From Arthrobacter sp. B3I9 (lineage in GTDB: Bacteria; Actinomycetota; Actinomycetes; Actinomycetales; Micrococcaceae): DNA of 64,000 bases. Position numbers and translations under genes: made by a program. Location of the stretch: assembly GCF_030816935.1 (NCBI RefSeq), contig NZ_JAUSYO010000001.1, positions 496,001 through 560,000 of the forward strand, given 5' to 3'. Every line of letters begins with the position of its first letter. Position 1 is the first letter of the stretch. Shown here in pieces: positions 40,317-50,200 of the stretch. The notes under the pieces are model-generated. The model saw only the letters and a list, made by a program, of their open reading frames with translations. It had not been told where the DNA came from and made no database searches.

Positions 40317-41463
40317 GCCGCCAGCTCCTGCCGGAGTGCCCTTGAGTGTGTTACAGGTCGGTGGTCTGGCGGGCCCAGGAGCCCTGGCCGGCGGAGTGTG
40401 GGCCGTCGCACGGATGCAGAGTGCCGGGCTGGCCCGCCTCGGTGCAACGGTTGAACTCGTCGGGGGGTGGTACGGGACTCTTCCAGCTGTACGGCCAGGG
40501 TCCCGCGAGGTTATCTTTCGAGTCCGAAGGCCGTATCGAGGTGCCCGTCTTAAGCTGCCGATCGGGGTGGGCATGGTCAAGCATGTGTGGAAGCGCGGGC
40601 GCGGCGTGGACATCGTCCAGCTTCACCTCTGCCGGGATTTCATCACCACCATCAGCGCACTTCTGCTTGGCCGTGCGGCCATTCCTGTCATCGCTCAAGC
40701 ACACGGCATGCTTTCCGCGCCTGGCTCACGGGGTTTGCGCCTGTTCGATGCGCTCATCTTCAAGCAGGCAATGAAGGCACCCCGGTTGTGGTTGACTCTG
40801 ACCGACGCCGAAGAACGGAATCTGGAATCTTTAGGCGTGCCGAGGACCAAGATGCGCAGGGTGGTCAACGCCACAGCGCTCCCCGGCATGGAGTGGGAGG
40901 ACCCCCAGGAGACGACCTTTTTGTTCGTGTCCCGACTGGCACCGCGGAAACAGCCCACTGTATTTGTCGAGGCCGCAATCGGCCTCCTGCGGGAAGGATT
41001 GCAGGCTCGTTTCGTAGTGGCAGGACCAGACCAGGGCGAACTGCACGCCGTGCGCGCGCTAATCGATGCTTCTGGCTTCCAAGAGCACTTCGATCTACCA
41101 GGAGAGCTGACCGAGCAAGAGGTTCTGCAGGCCTTGGCCCACGTGACGGCGTTGGTCTTGCCTGCACGCGACGAGCCGTATCCGATGGTGGTCCTGGAGG
41201 CAGCCGCTGTGGGTACGCCCATCGTCCTTACCTCGGAATGCGGGCTGGCCTCCGCCTTGTCGGAGGCGGGCGCAGCATTGATTGCGGAACCCAACGCTGC
41301 TGCTTTCCGTAGGGCAATGGCCTCAGTCGGGCGCAATCCGGATCTGCGGCGGCAGTTGAGTGCACGGGCACGCGAGCTGCACTCACGTTTATGGTCCGCC
41401 GAATCCCTCGCAGAACGTCTCCTTGGCCTATATGCGGAGGCGATCGATGCAGGCCGGAACTGA
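40309..41463 (+). CDS. Family 4 glycosyltransferase
   Basis: 384 residues from ATG 40309. GT-B fold: N-terminal LQVGGLAGPGALAGGVWAVARM, and in the C-terminal domain FLFVSRLAPRKQPTVFVEAA, the donor-binding E-x7-E type segment PARDEPYPMVVLEAAAVGTPIVLT. Lacks membrane segments. Overlaps the upstream GT2 by 8 bases and the downstream polymerase by 17, so part of one operon. Confidence 0.88.
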   Translation: MFKPPAPAGVPLSVLQVGGLAGPGALAGGVWAVARMQSAGLARLGATVELVGGWYGTLPAVRPGSREVIFRVRRPYRGARLKLPIGVGMVKHVWKRGRGVDIVQLHLCRDFITTISALLLGRAAIPVIAQAHGMLSAPGSRGLRLFDALIFKQAMKAPRLWLTLTDAEERNLESLGVPRTKMRRVVNATALPGMEWEDPQETTFLFVSRLAPRKQPTVFVEAAIGLLREGLQARFVVAGPDQGELHAVRALIDASGFQEHFDLPGELTEQEVLQALAHVTALVLPARDEPYPMVVLEAAAVGTPIVLTSECGLASALSEAGAALIAEPNAAAFRRAMASVGRNPDLRRQLSARARELHSRLWSAESLAERLLGLYAEAIDAGRN

Positions 41464-42889
41464 CTACCAACACCGAGTGCGCTTCCCCCGCAGGTCCAAG
41501 AGTGGGGTCAGGGCCGGATTTTCAATTGTGGCCTTTTTGTGTTTCGCCGTCGCCATTCCGGTGGTCCTGAGGGCTACGTCGGAAGCCACCTACACGGACA
41601 CCGACTTCTTTATACGGTATCTGGTGGTGCTCTATGCTGCATTCCGCGTCAGCGTTATCCTTTGGAAGGACCAGGTGCGGCCTGTTGCTGGTGTCTTCTG
41701 GATGTTCGTGTATATCTGCCTCGGCGTAGTCCCGCTGGCTCAACTGGCCACCGGCGCGACCACCATCCTGGCTGTCCAGGTGGACGACTCTATCCTGTAT
41801 ACCGCGACCGCTATCACCCTGCTGGGCTGCGTCAGCTTTGACCTTGCTTACCACCTCAAGGCCTTACATACGGTTGGAGGTTCCTTTCCTGTACGGACGC
41901 TGCGCAGCATGGACACCCTACGAGTCTTCGCCTTTGTGGCTGTCACCGCCGGACTCGCGTACGTCGCCCAAGTCGGTGGGGTGTCGGTATTTTTTACCAG
42001 CCGCCAGGAGGCAAGCCAAGCACTGGATCAACTGAGCCCGGATAGCGGGCAGGCCGTGCGTGCCATCATCTCGGCGTTCGGGTCGGTTACGTGCCTGGTC
42101 GGACTCATTTTCTATATCCACGCGTTGCGGGTGCTGAGGAGTTCCCTGAACCTGCTTGATGCTTCGCTCATCCTTGCTCTGGTTGCGCTCAACGTCATCG
42201 TCAACAATCCCATTTCCAACTCACGGTACTGGACGCTTGCGGTGCTTTTCGGTCTTGTTATGCCGCTGATCGCATCCCGGAAGTCCTCTTTCAACTTGGC
42301 GATAATTGGTGGGATCGTAGCGGCCATCTTTTTGTTTCCGCTCAGCGACATCACGCGCCGGCCTGCTGGGGTAAGCGGCGTTCTTCAAGCAGACTCCGTG
42401 TGGCACATGATTTCCACTAAGGATTACGATCAGTTCACCATGCTGGCCAATACCATCGGCTTTACCCAAGATGCGGGACTGACGTGGGGAAACCAGTTCC
42501 TGGGCGCGCTACTGTTCTGGGTCCCGCGCGTGGTCTGGCCAACCAAACCGCTCGACAGTGGAGTCGAAGTCGGCCTGTGGATGAGCAGTTCCAACGTAAA
42601 CCTGTCCTCCCCGCTATGGGCCGAGGCCTGGATTAATTTCGGCGTTGTCGGAGTTGTTGTTGCCTTCACCGTCCTCGGGTTAATGAGTAGGCGGCTGGAC
42701 TCCGGTTTCGGAGCCGGTACCCTGTCCGCCGGCTCCGTGGGCTACCTAGGTGTCGCCATCTTTTCCGGATACATGTTTATCCTGCTCCGTGGATCGCTTC
42801 TGCAGTCGATGGGCCGGTTATTGGTCCTCGCCCTGGCTATGGCTTTCCTGAGCGGAACCGTCAAACGAAAGTCTGCTGAGGACACATGA
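41447..42889 (+). CDS. Wzy-like O-antigen/EPS polymerase
   Basis: 480 residues from ATG 41447 with GGAGG six bases upstream, inside the end of the GT4 gene. About 11-12 hydrophobic segments, a conserved-looking long loop before the last helices (FTQDAGLTWGNQFLGALLFWVPRVVWPTKPLDSG) and little other sequence signature, as is normal for oligosaccharide polymerases of the O-antigen polymerase type. Position between glycosyltransferases and flippase supports it. Overlaps the next gene as ATGA. Confidence 0.75.
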   Translation: MQAGTDYQHRVRFPRRSKSGVRAGFSIVAFLCFAVAIPVVLRATSEATYTDTDFFIRYLVVLYAAFRVSVILWKDQVRPVAGVFWMFVYICLGVVPLAQLATGATTILAVQVDDSILYTATAITLLGCVSFDLAYHLKALHTVGGSFPVRTLRSMDTLRVFAFVAVTAGLAYVAQVGGVSVFFTSRQEASQALDQLSPDSGQAVRAIISAFGSVTCLVGLIFYIHALRVLRSSLNLLDASLILALVALNVIVNNPISNSRYWTLAVLFGLVMPLIASRKSSFNLAIIGGIVAAIFLFPLSDITRRPAGVSGVLQADSVWHMISTKDYDQFTMLANTIGFTQDAGLTWGNQFLGALLFWVPRVVWPTKPLDSGVEVGLWMSSSNVNLSSPLWAEAWINFGVVGVVVAFTVLGLMSRRLDSGFGAGTLSAGSVGYLGVAIFSGYMFILLRGSLLQSMGRLLVLALAMAFLSGTVKRKSAEDT

Positions 42890-43644
42890 CCACTAACCAG
42901 CTCGAGCTGCCGAGCCCGCAAAAACCGCGTTTCGCTGAATCTTTCCGGGAGTTGAGGAAGGCCCAGAAGGGTAAAAAAGGCGTTCCCCTCTACACCCTTT
43001 ACATCAACCGGCCAGCGGGCCGGGTGATCGCGGCCGCGCTAAGAAACACCCCTTTTCAGCCGAACCATGTCACCTTCACCGGCGCGGTCATTACGTACGG
43101 AGCTCTTTTGTGGCTTGCGTTCGGCGCCGGGTCCGGAGGCGGGTTCGCCCTAGTTGGGTTGGCCCTCGCCGTAGGCTTCATCCTCGACTCTGCCGACGGA
43201 CAGCTTGCCCGGCTCCAAGGGCGCAGTTCCAAACTCGGGGAGTGGCTGGACCACGTGCTGGACAGCGGCCGCATAGTCCTACTGCACGGAGCGGTCTTTT
43301 GTTTCCTTCTTCGTGCCACGACTGTCCCGCCCCTGTGGCTGGCCGTCCTGTGTGGCAGTTTTCTTTTCGCAAATTCCGCTATCTTCTTTGCGGGTGCGCT
43401 CCTGGACCAGTTGAACCGCCAGCCGACGCCAGGGCAGCGCGGCCACAACCCGGACAAAGGGAAGACGGAGTTGCGGTCTGTTCTGACCTTGCCGGTGGAC
43501 TACGGCATATCCTGCCTGGTGATGGCGACTGTGCCATGGACCGGCGTCTTCATTCCCGCTTACGCAACATTGGCGCTATGCCATTGCCTGTTCGCCGGTG
43601 CCTTTGCAGTAAAGTCCTACCGCACGCTGGCGAGGATGGGCTGA
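42886..43644 (+). CDS. CDP-alcohol phosphatidyltransferase family protein
   Basis: 252 residues. The full active-site motif is present: D101-x2-D104-G-x2-A108-R109-x8-G118-x3-D122-x3-D126. Several membrane helices. The family moves a phosphoalcohol from a CDP-linked donor (CDP-glycerol-type or CDP-diacylglycerol) onto an alcohol acceptor. In an EPS operon, with a TagD-like cytidylyltransferase nearby, it may attach a phosphorylated polyol to the polysaccharide or its lipid rather than make a bulk phospholipid. That role is inferred. Coupled to polymerase and flippase genes. Confidence 0.85.
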   Translation: MTTNQLELPSPQKPRFAESFRELRKAQKGKKGVPLYTLYINRPAGRVIAAALRNTPFQPNHVTFTGAVITYGALLWLAFGAGSGGGFALVGLALAVGFILDSADGQLARLQGRSSKLGEWLDHVLDSGRIVLLHGAVFCFLLRATTVPPLWLAVLCGSFLFANSAIFFAGALLDQLNRQPTPGQRGHNPDKGKTELRSVLTLPVDYGISCLVMATVPWTGVFIPAYATLALCHCLFAGAFAVKSYRTLARMG

Positions 43645-44940
43645 ATGGCGCGGTTCGGTCGGTACGTCGCCATGGGGGACCAAGCCGTATCAAGCATCTC
43701 AAACTTCGTGGCGGTGGCTATTGTTGCGAACGTGGCGACGGCTGGCGAGTTTGGCCAGTTCTCGTTGGGATACGCCGGGTTGCTCCTCTTTCTTGGCGCA
43801 CAGCGTGCCCTAATCGGAGAGACGCTGCTGGTCAAGTACTCCGCCGCCGGGGTGCTGGACCCCGAGGCGCGGAGGGCCGTTCTGGGGGCCAGCATGCTGG
43901 CGTCCGCGGCCCTCTTGCCCTTGCTGCTTGCCGGGGCGGCCGTGGTGGACGGACCTTCGAGGCTCCTCTGGCTCGCGATCGCCGCGAGCCTGCCGTTCGT
44001 GCTTGTTCAGGACACCCTGAGATATGTGTTCATCTGCGAGGGCCGTCCTTCTATGGCCTTGTTGATTGATGGCGTGTGGGCCGCTTTATCAATCGCGTTG
44101 ATGGGCTTCGTAGCGTTGACCACGGGGTCGGTGTGGGGGGTGGTGCTTTGCTGGGGTGGCGGGGCAACGGCTGCCCTGGCCGCTGGGCTCATTCTGGCCC
44201 GTGCCCTGCCGTCCCCCCGGAGCGGCGCGCGCTGGCTAAGTGCCAACCGTAACCCCGGGTGGCGCTACCTCGGTGAGTTCTCCGCCCTCAACGCCTCCAC
44301 TTTTGTCGTGTTGTACTTACTGGCGATCCCGCTCGGCGCCGCGGGTGTCGGTGCGCTTCGTGCTGCGCAGTTGCTATTCTCACCGCTCAACACCGCCTTC
44401 TCTGCGATGAAAATGGCGGTCATCCCCGAACTGGTGCGCTCCAGGGGTACGGTGGTGTTCCGGCGCAGGTTGATTGAAACCTTCGTGGTCGTGGCGGCAC
44501 TGGCCTGTTTGTGGGGTGCGGTGGTGATGTTGCTGCCAGCCTCCGTGGGGGTGCTCCTTCTGGGAGACACTTGGCGCGCGGCGTCCGAACTCCGGCTGCC
44601 GTACTTCCTGCAATACATCGCCATGGTGCCCTACACTCTCTTGCTTGCCTACTACCGATCTGTCCAGGCGAACAAACTGTCCACTTTCATGCGCGGCGCT
44701 CTGGCCATTCTGACCCTGGTCCTGCCTTTAGCTTTCTCATATGCCGGAGGGACCGTTGCCTCGGCGTGGGCATTCAGCCTCGCCGTGGGGGTCGCCGCGC
44801 TCGTCGGCGGGCTCGCAACTGTGAGGTGGAGGTCCAAGTCCCGGTCCGGCTTGCCCACACGGCAGGATCCGTCTCGTGCCCGTACGTCCGCTCCCGGTCC
44901 GGCCGAACCGGATTTGCGGCCCGCCGCTGATGCCCGCTGA
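43645..44940 (+). CDS. Wzx-like polysaccharide flippase
   Basis: 431 residues; ATG directly follows the previous stop. About 12 membrane helices in the MOP/MATE-superfamily pattern, opening GRYVAMGDQAVSSISNFVAVAIVANVATAGEFGQFSL (in pieces), which matches the start of oligosaccharide flippases. A basic, Pro-rich cytoplasmic tail ends it. Moves lipid-linked repeat units across the membrane. Last gene of the plus-strand run before two genes on the other strand. Confidence 0.82.
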   Translation: MARFGRYVAMGDQAVSSISNFVAVAIVANVATAGEFGQFSLGYAGLLLFLGAQRALIGETLLVKYSAAGVLDPEARRAVLGASMLASAALLPLLLAGAAVVDGPSRLLWLAIAASLPFVLVQDTLRYVFICEGRPSMALLIDGVWAALSIALMGFVALTTGSVWGVVLCWGGGATAALAAGLILARALPSPRSGARWLSANRNPGWRYLGEFSALNASTFVVLYLLAIPLGAAGVGALRAAQLLFSPLNTAFSAMKMAVIPELVRSRGTVVFRRRLIETFVVVAALACLWGAVVMLLPASVGVLLLGDTWRAASELRLPYFLQYIAMVPYTLLLAYYRSVQANKLSTFMRGALAILTLVLPLAFSYAGGTVASAWAFSLAVGVAALVGGLATVRWRSKSRSGLPTRQDPSRARTSAPGPAEPDLRPAADAR

Positions 44941-44992
44941 CTGCCAGACGAGCAGAAATGCACCGTGGGCGTCCGGACGTGCTGTAGCTGGG

Positions 44993-46474
44993 CTAACTGA
45001 CCGTTACGTTCCGGAACTGCACGGGAACAGCGTCGCGGTAATCCTTGCAAAGGCTGGAGTAGCCCCCCCGGTATTGCCGATCCATGGTGATGCCGGACCA
45101 GCCGGCGCCGTCAAGCCGGGAGAACCGGACGGAAGCCGGGGTGACCTCGATCGCGAATCGCATCCACTCTCCGGCGCGAACCGGGGCCGTCATGATGGAC
45201 TGCAAGCGTGTGCCGGCAGGATTCCCCGGGTCGCGTCGGTAGAGGACCAGTTCGCCGTCGGGCCGGATGATGAGGTGATAGCCACCCACTGTGCTCGGCA
45301 CAAGGACGCGGTAGGGACTGTCATCGGGTTGCCCGAAGGCTATTCCCGCGTGAAGTTGATCGGACGGAAGCTCCAGGGGCCAGCACATCTCGAAGGATAA
45401 GGTGTGGATTTCTTTGGCGATGGGGCTCATGGATCCGAGCCGGTAGCTAATATTCTGGTCGGAAGCCAGCAGCACCGATGCGGACGCGGCATCGATCACC
45501 GGTTGCGCCGCCCAACCCTGCTCGGTGGTCCAGGGCAGGTCACCGGCGGCCCGGGTACCCGTCGAGAACCGGTCGCGCGTTTCTGCCGCCTCTGAGGACA
45601 TGACGTACGGCAGATTGGAGCACATTAGGCCTTGGACGCCGAGGGCGGTCACCCGATCGCGGGCGGAGCGAGTGTGAATTTCCCAGCAAATAACGGGCTT
45701 GCCATAGCCGACGACTCGGCCGATGGTCGCATCGTCTGCCCCGTGGAAAACGCCCAGGAAGTCAAAACTACCGGCCAACTCATCCAACCGGGGAATGGCT
45801 TCCGGCAGGAAATACCCCCACGTCTTATAGCCGCGGCTGGCCGCCGCCGTGACCTGTCGGGCGGATGCCGGCTGTTTCCAGACGAAATGCTCAACGGAAT
45901 CCGGATAGCTGTCCATGAGATCAAGCAGCGGAGCCGTGTTGGTGCCTTGCTTATCCTCAATGAAAATAACATGCGAGGCGGCGTAGCGGTCGAGAACTTC
46001 CCGCACTGCCGGTATGGGCTCCAGCGCCGTCTCCGGACCGAGCCAGGCGCGGGCATCGACGCGAAGTGCGCTCAGTTCCGCATAGGTGAGCTCGGCAATC
46101 TTTCGGTCTTGTCCGGTGGTCCTGAGCAAGCTTTGGTCGTGATGGCAGACCAGCACGCCGTCCCTGGTTGAGTTCACAGATATTTCAAGGGCTGGAACTC
46201 CGAGCTTTAACGACTCGGCATACGCCTGCGCTGTGTGTTCCGGCCAGTTGTCTCCCGACCCGCGGTGGGCTACAAAAAAGCTCTTCCGCTCCAGCAGGCT
46301 TCCAACTGTGTGGGTAGGAGCGGACTGAGAATTGGGTGAGGGGCGGCTGCAACCGGCAAGCAGCAGCCCCGACGCTCCGAGGGCGATCGCCTGACGCCGG
46401 GAAATGAATTCGGAAGAGTCTGATGCATTCCGGCGGGGCATCCTCGTCCTTCGCACATTGCCGGCAGAAAACAT
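44993..46474 (-). CDS. GDPD-like lipoprotein with C-terminal LamG-like domain
   Basis: 493 residues from ATG 46474, two bases after the TagD-like stop; ATG 46441 with GAAGGACGAGG is an alternative. Twin-arginine SRRQAIALGASGLLLAGC with lipobox L39-A-G-C42 suggests a Tat-exported lipoprotein. A glycerophosphodiester phosphodiesterase domain follows: AHRG (H70,R71), E97, HHD (111-113). The usual second acidic residue (ExD) is Ser99 here, so metal binding may be altered. From about 320 on, a beta-sandwich of laminin-G/polysaccharide-lyase type. Likely acts outside the cell on a phosphodiester in the polysaccharide. Confidence 0.8.
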   Translation of the reverse strand: MFSAGNVRRTRMPRRNASDSSEFISRRQAIALGASGLLLAGCSRPSPNSQSAPTHTVGSLLERKSFFVAHRGSGDNWPEHTAQAYAESLKLGVPALEISVNSTRDGVLVCHHDQSLLRTTGQDRKIAELTYAELSALRVDARAWLGPETALEPIPAVREVLDRYAASHVIFIEDKQGTNTAPLLDLMDSYPDSVEHFVWKQPASARQVTAAASRGYKTWGYFLPEAIPRLDELAGSFDFLGVFHGADDATIGRVVGYGKPVICWEIHTRSARDRVTALGVQGLMCSNLPYVMSSEAAETRDRFSTGTRAAGDLPWTTEQGWAAQPVIDAASASVLLASDQNISYRLGSMSPIAKEIHTLSFEMCWPLELPSDQLHAGIAFGQPDDSPYRVLVPSTVGGYHLIIRPDGELVLYRRDPGNPAGTRLQSIMTAPVRAGEWMRFAIEVTPASVRFSRLDGAGWSGITMDRQYRGGYSSLCKDYRDAVPVQFRNVTVS

Positions 46475-46475
46475 T

Positions 46476-46928
46476 TCAAGCCTCTAACGGCTCGATGTCC
46501 TCACGTCCGCCACCCATCAGATTCAAGGCTTGGCGGAGCAGTGTGCTGGAAGTATGGACGGTGTACGGGAAGTACACAACCTCCACACCAACCTTTTTCA
46601 TGCCCGCCTCCATGCGCAGACCCTTCTCAGTTCCCCGCCAGTCATCTCCCTTGAACAGCACGTTGAACCCAAGGGCTCGCCAAGCGTCAATCTTGTCCAC
46701 ATAGTCGTCTACAACCACATCATCAACGAACCGGATATTCCGGACTATCTCCATCCGCTCGTGCAGCGGCACGACCGGTTCCTTGCTCTTTGTCAGCAAT
46801 GTCAACTCCGGGGACGCCACTCCGGCTATCAGGTAGTCGCAGTGCTGTCGAGCATGTTTGAGGATGTTCAGGTGCCCCACGTGGAAAAGGTCGAAGACAC
46901 CCGATGCGTAGCCGATGCGAACGGTCAT
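46476..46928 (-). CDS. TagD-like glycerol-3-phosphate cytidylyltransferase family protein
   Basis: 150 residues from ATG 46928. Nucleotidyltransferase fold with IGYASGVFDLFHVGHLNIL (HxGH at 16-19) and HTSSTLL near the end in place of the RTxGISTT motif. Activates a phospho-polyol, most likely glycerol-3-phosphate, with CTP. A longer frame to 47015 lacks similarity. With the CDP-alcohol transferase at 42886 it would complete a phospho-alcohol transfer route. Forms a two-gene operon with the GDPD-like lipoprotein. Confidence 0.85.
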   Translation of the reverse strand: MTVRIGYASGVFDLFHVGHLNILKHARQHCDYLIAGVASPELTLLTKSKEPVVPLHERMEIVRNIRFVDDVVVDDYVDKIDAWRALGFNVLFKGDDWRGTEKGLRMEAGMKKVGVEVVYFPYTVHTSSTLLRQALNLMGGGREDIEPLEA

Positions 46929-47213
46929 AATGAACTCGATTCTTGACTGGTGCCGAATAAAGACGCAGGCACCAGCCGGATCTCGAGGCGTTGGGCTGGT
47001 CCCCCCAAGGTCCATGCTGAGGGTGCGGTCGGCCGCCGGGAAGCATTTTTTACTGAAACGCGTGGACCACCGGCAAATGCAGGTAATTGCCCTGAGAAGA
47101 CAAGTAGGGCGGCTTGAAAAGCTAGTAGAAGCAACCGTTCCCGCACTTCGGTATTACTGATTAGATCTCTGTAGCTTCAAATAGAAGCCCACTTTCGTTT
47201 ATGGGGGAACTCC
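46929..47213 (+). other. Divergent intergenic region, possible short coiled-coil frame
   Basis: 285 bases between divergent genes. A frame from ATG 47077 to 47160 would encode 27 residues with leucine/arginine heptads (ALRRQVGRLEKLVEA). It lacks a binding site. It may be a remnant of a longer gene or chance. No clear promoter found. Confidence 0.3.
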
Positions 47214-50200
47214 ATGCGTCGAAAACTTCCAGCAGTCATGGCAGGTATTGCGCTTGCTGCCGCACCGCTGATCGCGACCAGCAGTGTTGCACTCGCCCTT
47301 TCTCCTGGAGTTGGGTTTTCCGCCAATGATCTTCCAACGTGGCAAACCAACGGCGTTGTCTGGACGATGGCACAGTCAAACGGCGTGGTTTATGCCGGCG
47401 GCACTTTCACCCAGATTCGGCCCCCCGGCACAGCTGCCGGAAGCTCCGAATCACGAAGCGCCGTGAACTTTGCGGCCTTCGACGCCTACACCGGCAACCC
47501 CACTTCTTGCGCTCTGTCCGCCACCGGCGGTACGGGGACGAGCGTGCGCGCCCTGGCGGTAACCCCGGACGGCACCCGGCTCTATGTCGGCGGCCAATTC
47601 GGGGCCATCAGCGGCGTCAACACGACACGTCTTGCTGCCATTAAACTCCCCGGATGCACGGTCGACACGACGTTCAAGCCGCAACCGATCTCAGCCGTCG
47701 TCCGGACAATTGCGGCAACAAACACAGCCGTCTATTTTGGCGGCGACTTCCAGAGCATCGGCTCGACACCTCGCGGCCGCTTTGCAGCTGTCGACAACAA
47801 CGGAGCGCTGCTGCCCTGGGCGCCTGACGCAAACGCGCCGGGCCGTGCGTTGACCGTTCCCGCAGGTCGCAATGTCGCCGTTATCGGCGGCGACTTCGCA
47901 ACGGTCAATGGAGTAGCCTCCCAGTCACTCGCCGTCGTGGACGCCACAACCGGTGCGAACGTGCGGGCGTACGGCGCAGCGTTCATTCCCCGCACATCGT
48001 TCACGAAGTCCATAGTCGACGATGGCCAGAGTTTCTATATTGGCAATGAGGGCACGGGCAGCGGCGTCTTCGACGGCCGGGCACGCTTCAGCCTGGACAC
48101 CTACGACCAGACCTGGCGAGACACCTGCCTAGGCGCAACCCAGGCGGTCGATGTCTACAATCGCGTCCTTTACGCCGCGAGCCATGAACACGACTGCTCA
48201 ACCATGAATCAGTTGGCTGACGGTGAGCGGCAGCATCTGACGGCGCAAAGCGTCGACAACCCGGCCCCCCAGCTTGGCTGGAGCCCGGACACAAACGAGG
48301 GAATCGGTGAAATGATCGGCCCGCGGGCGCTTGTCCACACGAGCAAGGGTTCCGGCGACGTGCTGTGGGTTGCCGGCGAATTCACCACGACTAACGGCAA
48401 GGCCCAGCAGGGTCTTACACGGTTTGGTCCCGGCCCGGGAACAGTGGCACCTTCGACGCCGAGCAACGTCAGCGCGGCAAGCCTGGTGAGCGGCGAAAAC
48501 CAAATCCGGTGGCGCGCCAGCCTGGATAACGACGACTCCGAGCTGACCTATAGCGTCTACCGCAACGGCTCGTCGACCCCGCTTGGCACCGTAAAGGGCA
48601 GTTCCCTCTGGTGGTCGACCGGCCAGGTGTCCTTCACCGACAAAACGGCCCTCCCGGGAACGCAGTACAGCTACCGGATCCGGGCAACGGATGGCACCAA
48701 CACCGGTCCTCTCTCGGCGTCGGTGACCGTAACGACGGCCAGGAATACTGCTGCTTACCCTGCTGCAGTTCTCGGGGCTGGTGCCACGACCTACTGGCGG
48801 CTCGATGACGCCGGCCCGACGGTGGGCGCCGACAGTTCGGCGGGCAACAACCTTGAGCTGAGCTACGGCGGACCGGCTTTCGCCGGCGGCTCAGGAGCCA
48901 TCACGAATGATCCCAGCCGGTCCACGACGTTCAACGGCACGAGCGCGTTCTCCTACGGTCAGGTTCGCGGCAACGCACCCACCGTTTACACCGCTGAAGT
49001 CTGGTTCAAGACGAACACGACCCAGGGTGGGAAGATCTTCGGCTTCGGCAATGGCCAGCCGAACCGGCACGGCACCAACCCCGGACTCAGCGGTAATTAC
49101 GACCGCAACCTCTACATGACCAACGCGGGCACGCTGGTATATGGCGTCTACGTCAACGGAACAAGGACCATCACGTCGGCGCTCCCGTACAACGACGACG
49201 CATGGCACCACGCAGTAGCAACCCAGGGCGGTGACGGAATGCGGCTATACGTTGACGGAGCGCAGCTCGGGGTTCTGCCGAACCAGACGACGGCACAGAC
49301 CTACTGGGGATCGTGGAAGGTGGGCGGAGACCAGTTGAACTCCTGGCCGTTGCGGCCTACAAGCAACTACTTCGCTGGTTCCATCGACGAGTTTGCAGTC
49401 TACCCCTCGGTACTCTCGGCCACGCAGGTCACCGACCACTACAAGATCGGCAAGGGAATCGGTCAGCCGGTTCCCGACACGCAGGCACCCGCGGCCGTGA
49501 CCGGAGTTTCCGCAACTGTAACCAAAAGTGATGTGGCGGTTTCCTGGAACGCGTCTACGGACAACGTGGGCGTGACTGGCTACCAGATCCACCGGGCCGC
49601 TACGTCGGGATTCGCGCCGTCGGAAGCCACCCTGGTGGCGGCCGTCAATGGGAGCACGCTCAGCTGGACGGACGCCGGCCGCCCGGCCGGCACCTCCTAC
49701 TACCAGGTGCTCGCAGTGGATGAGGCGGGGAATGTCAGCGGCCCGTCGAATGAAGCAACCGCAACCGTGGCGCCGGCACCCCAAGCCGTCTCGCTACGGC
49801 TCACACCAACGGCCGACACCTACGTGAATTCCGGGGCTCCGAACACTGCCGGGGGGTCCTACACGACCCTCGCCACCAGGGGAACCCCTGCTTACATCAC
49901 ATACATGCGGTTCAACGCCGCATCGCAAGTACCTGCGGGCCAACACTTGGTATCGGCGGTGCTGACGTTTTCGACCACGGGGGACAGTTTCGCCGGCTCC
50001 AATGACCCGCAACAAACTGTGGCCATGGCCGGTGATTGGTCAGAGGCAACAACCACGTACAACAACCGCCCGCAAACCAGCAGCACGACGCTCGGCACGC
50101 TGGCCGGTTCAACTGCACCCAACACGTCGTACTCCATCAACCTCGATGCGGCGGCAATCTCAGCAGCGCTTGCGGGTGATATCAACTTCTCGATGCAGAG

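Noticed and set aside
46925..47146. Minus-strand frame with a signal-like start upstream of the TagD-like gene
   Set aside because: It runs through the promoter and start region of that gene, has no ribosome site, and the hydrophobic start is likely chance.
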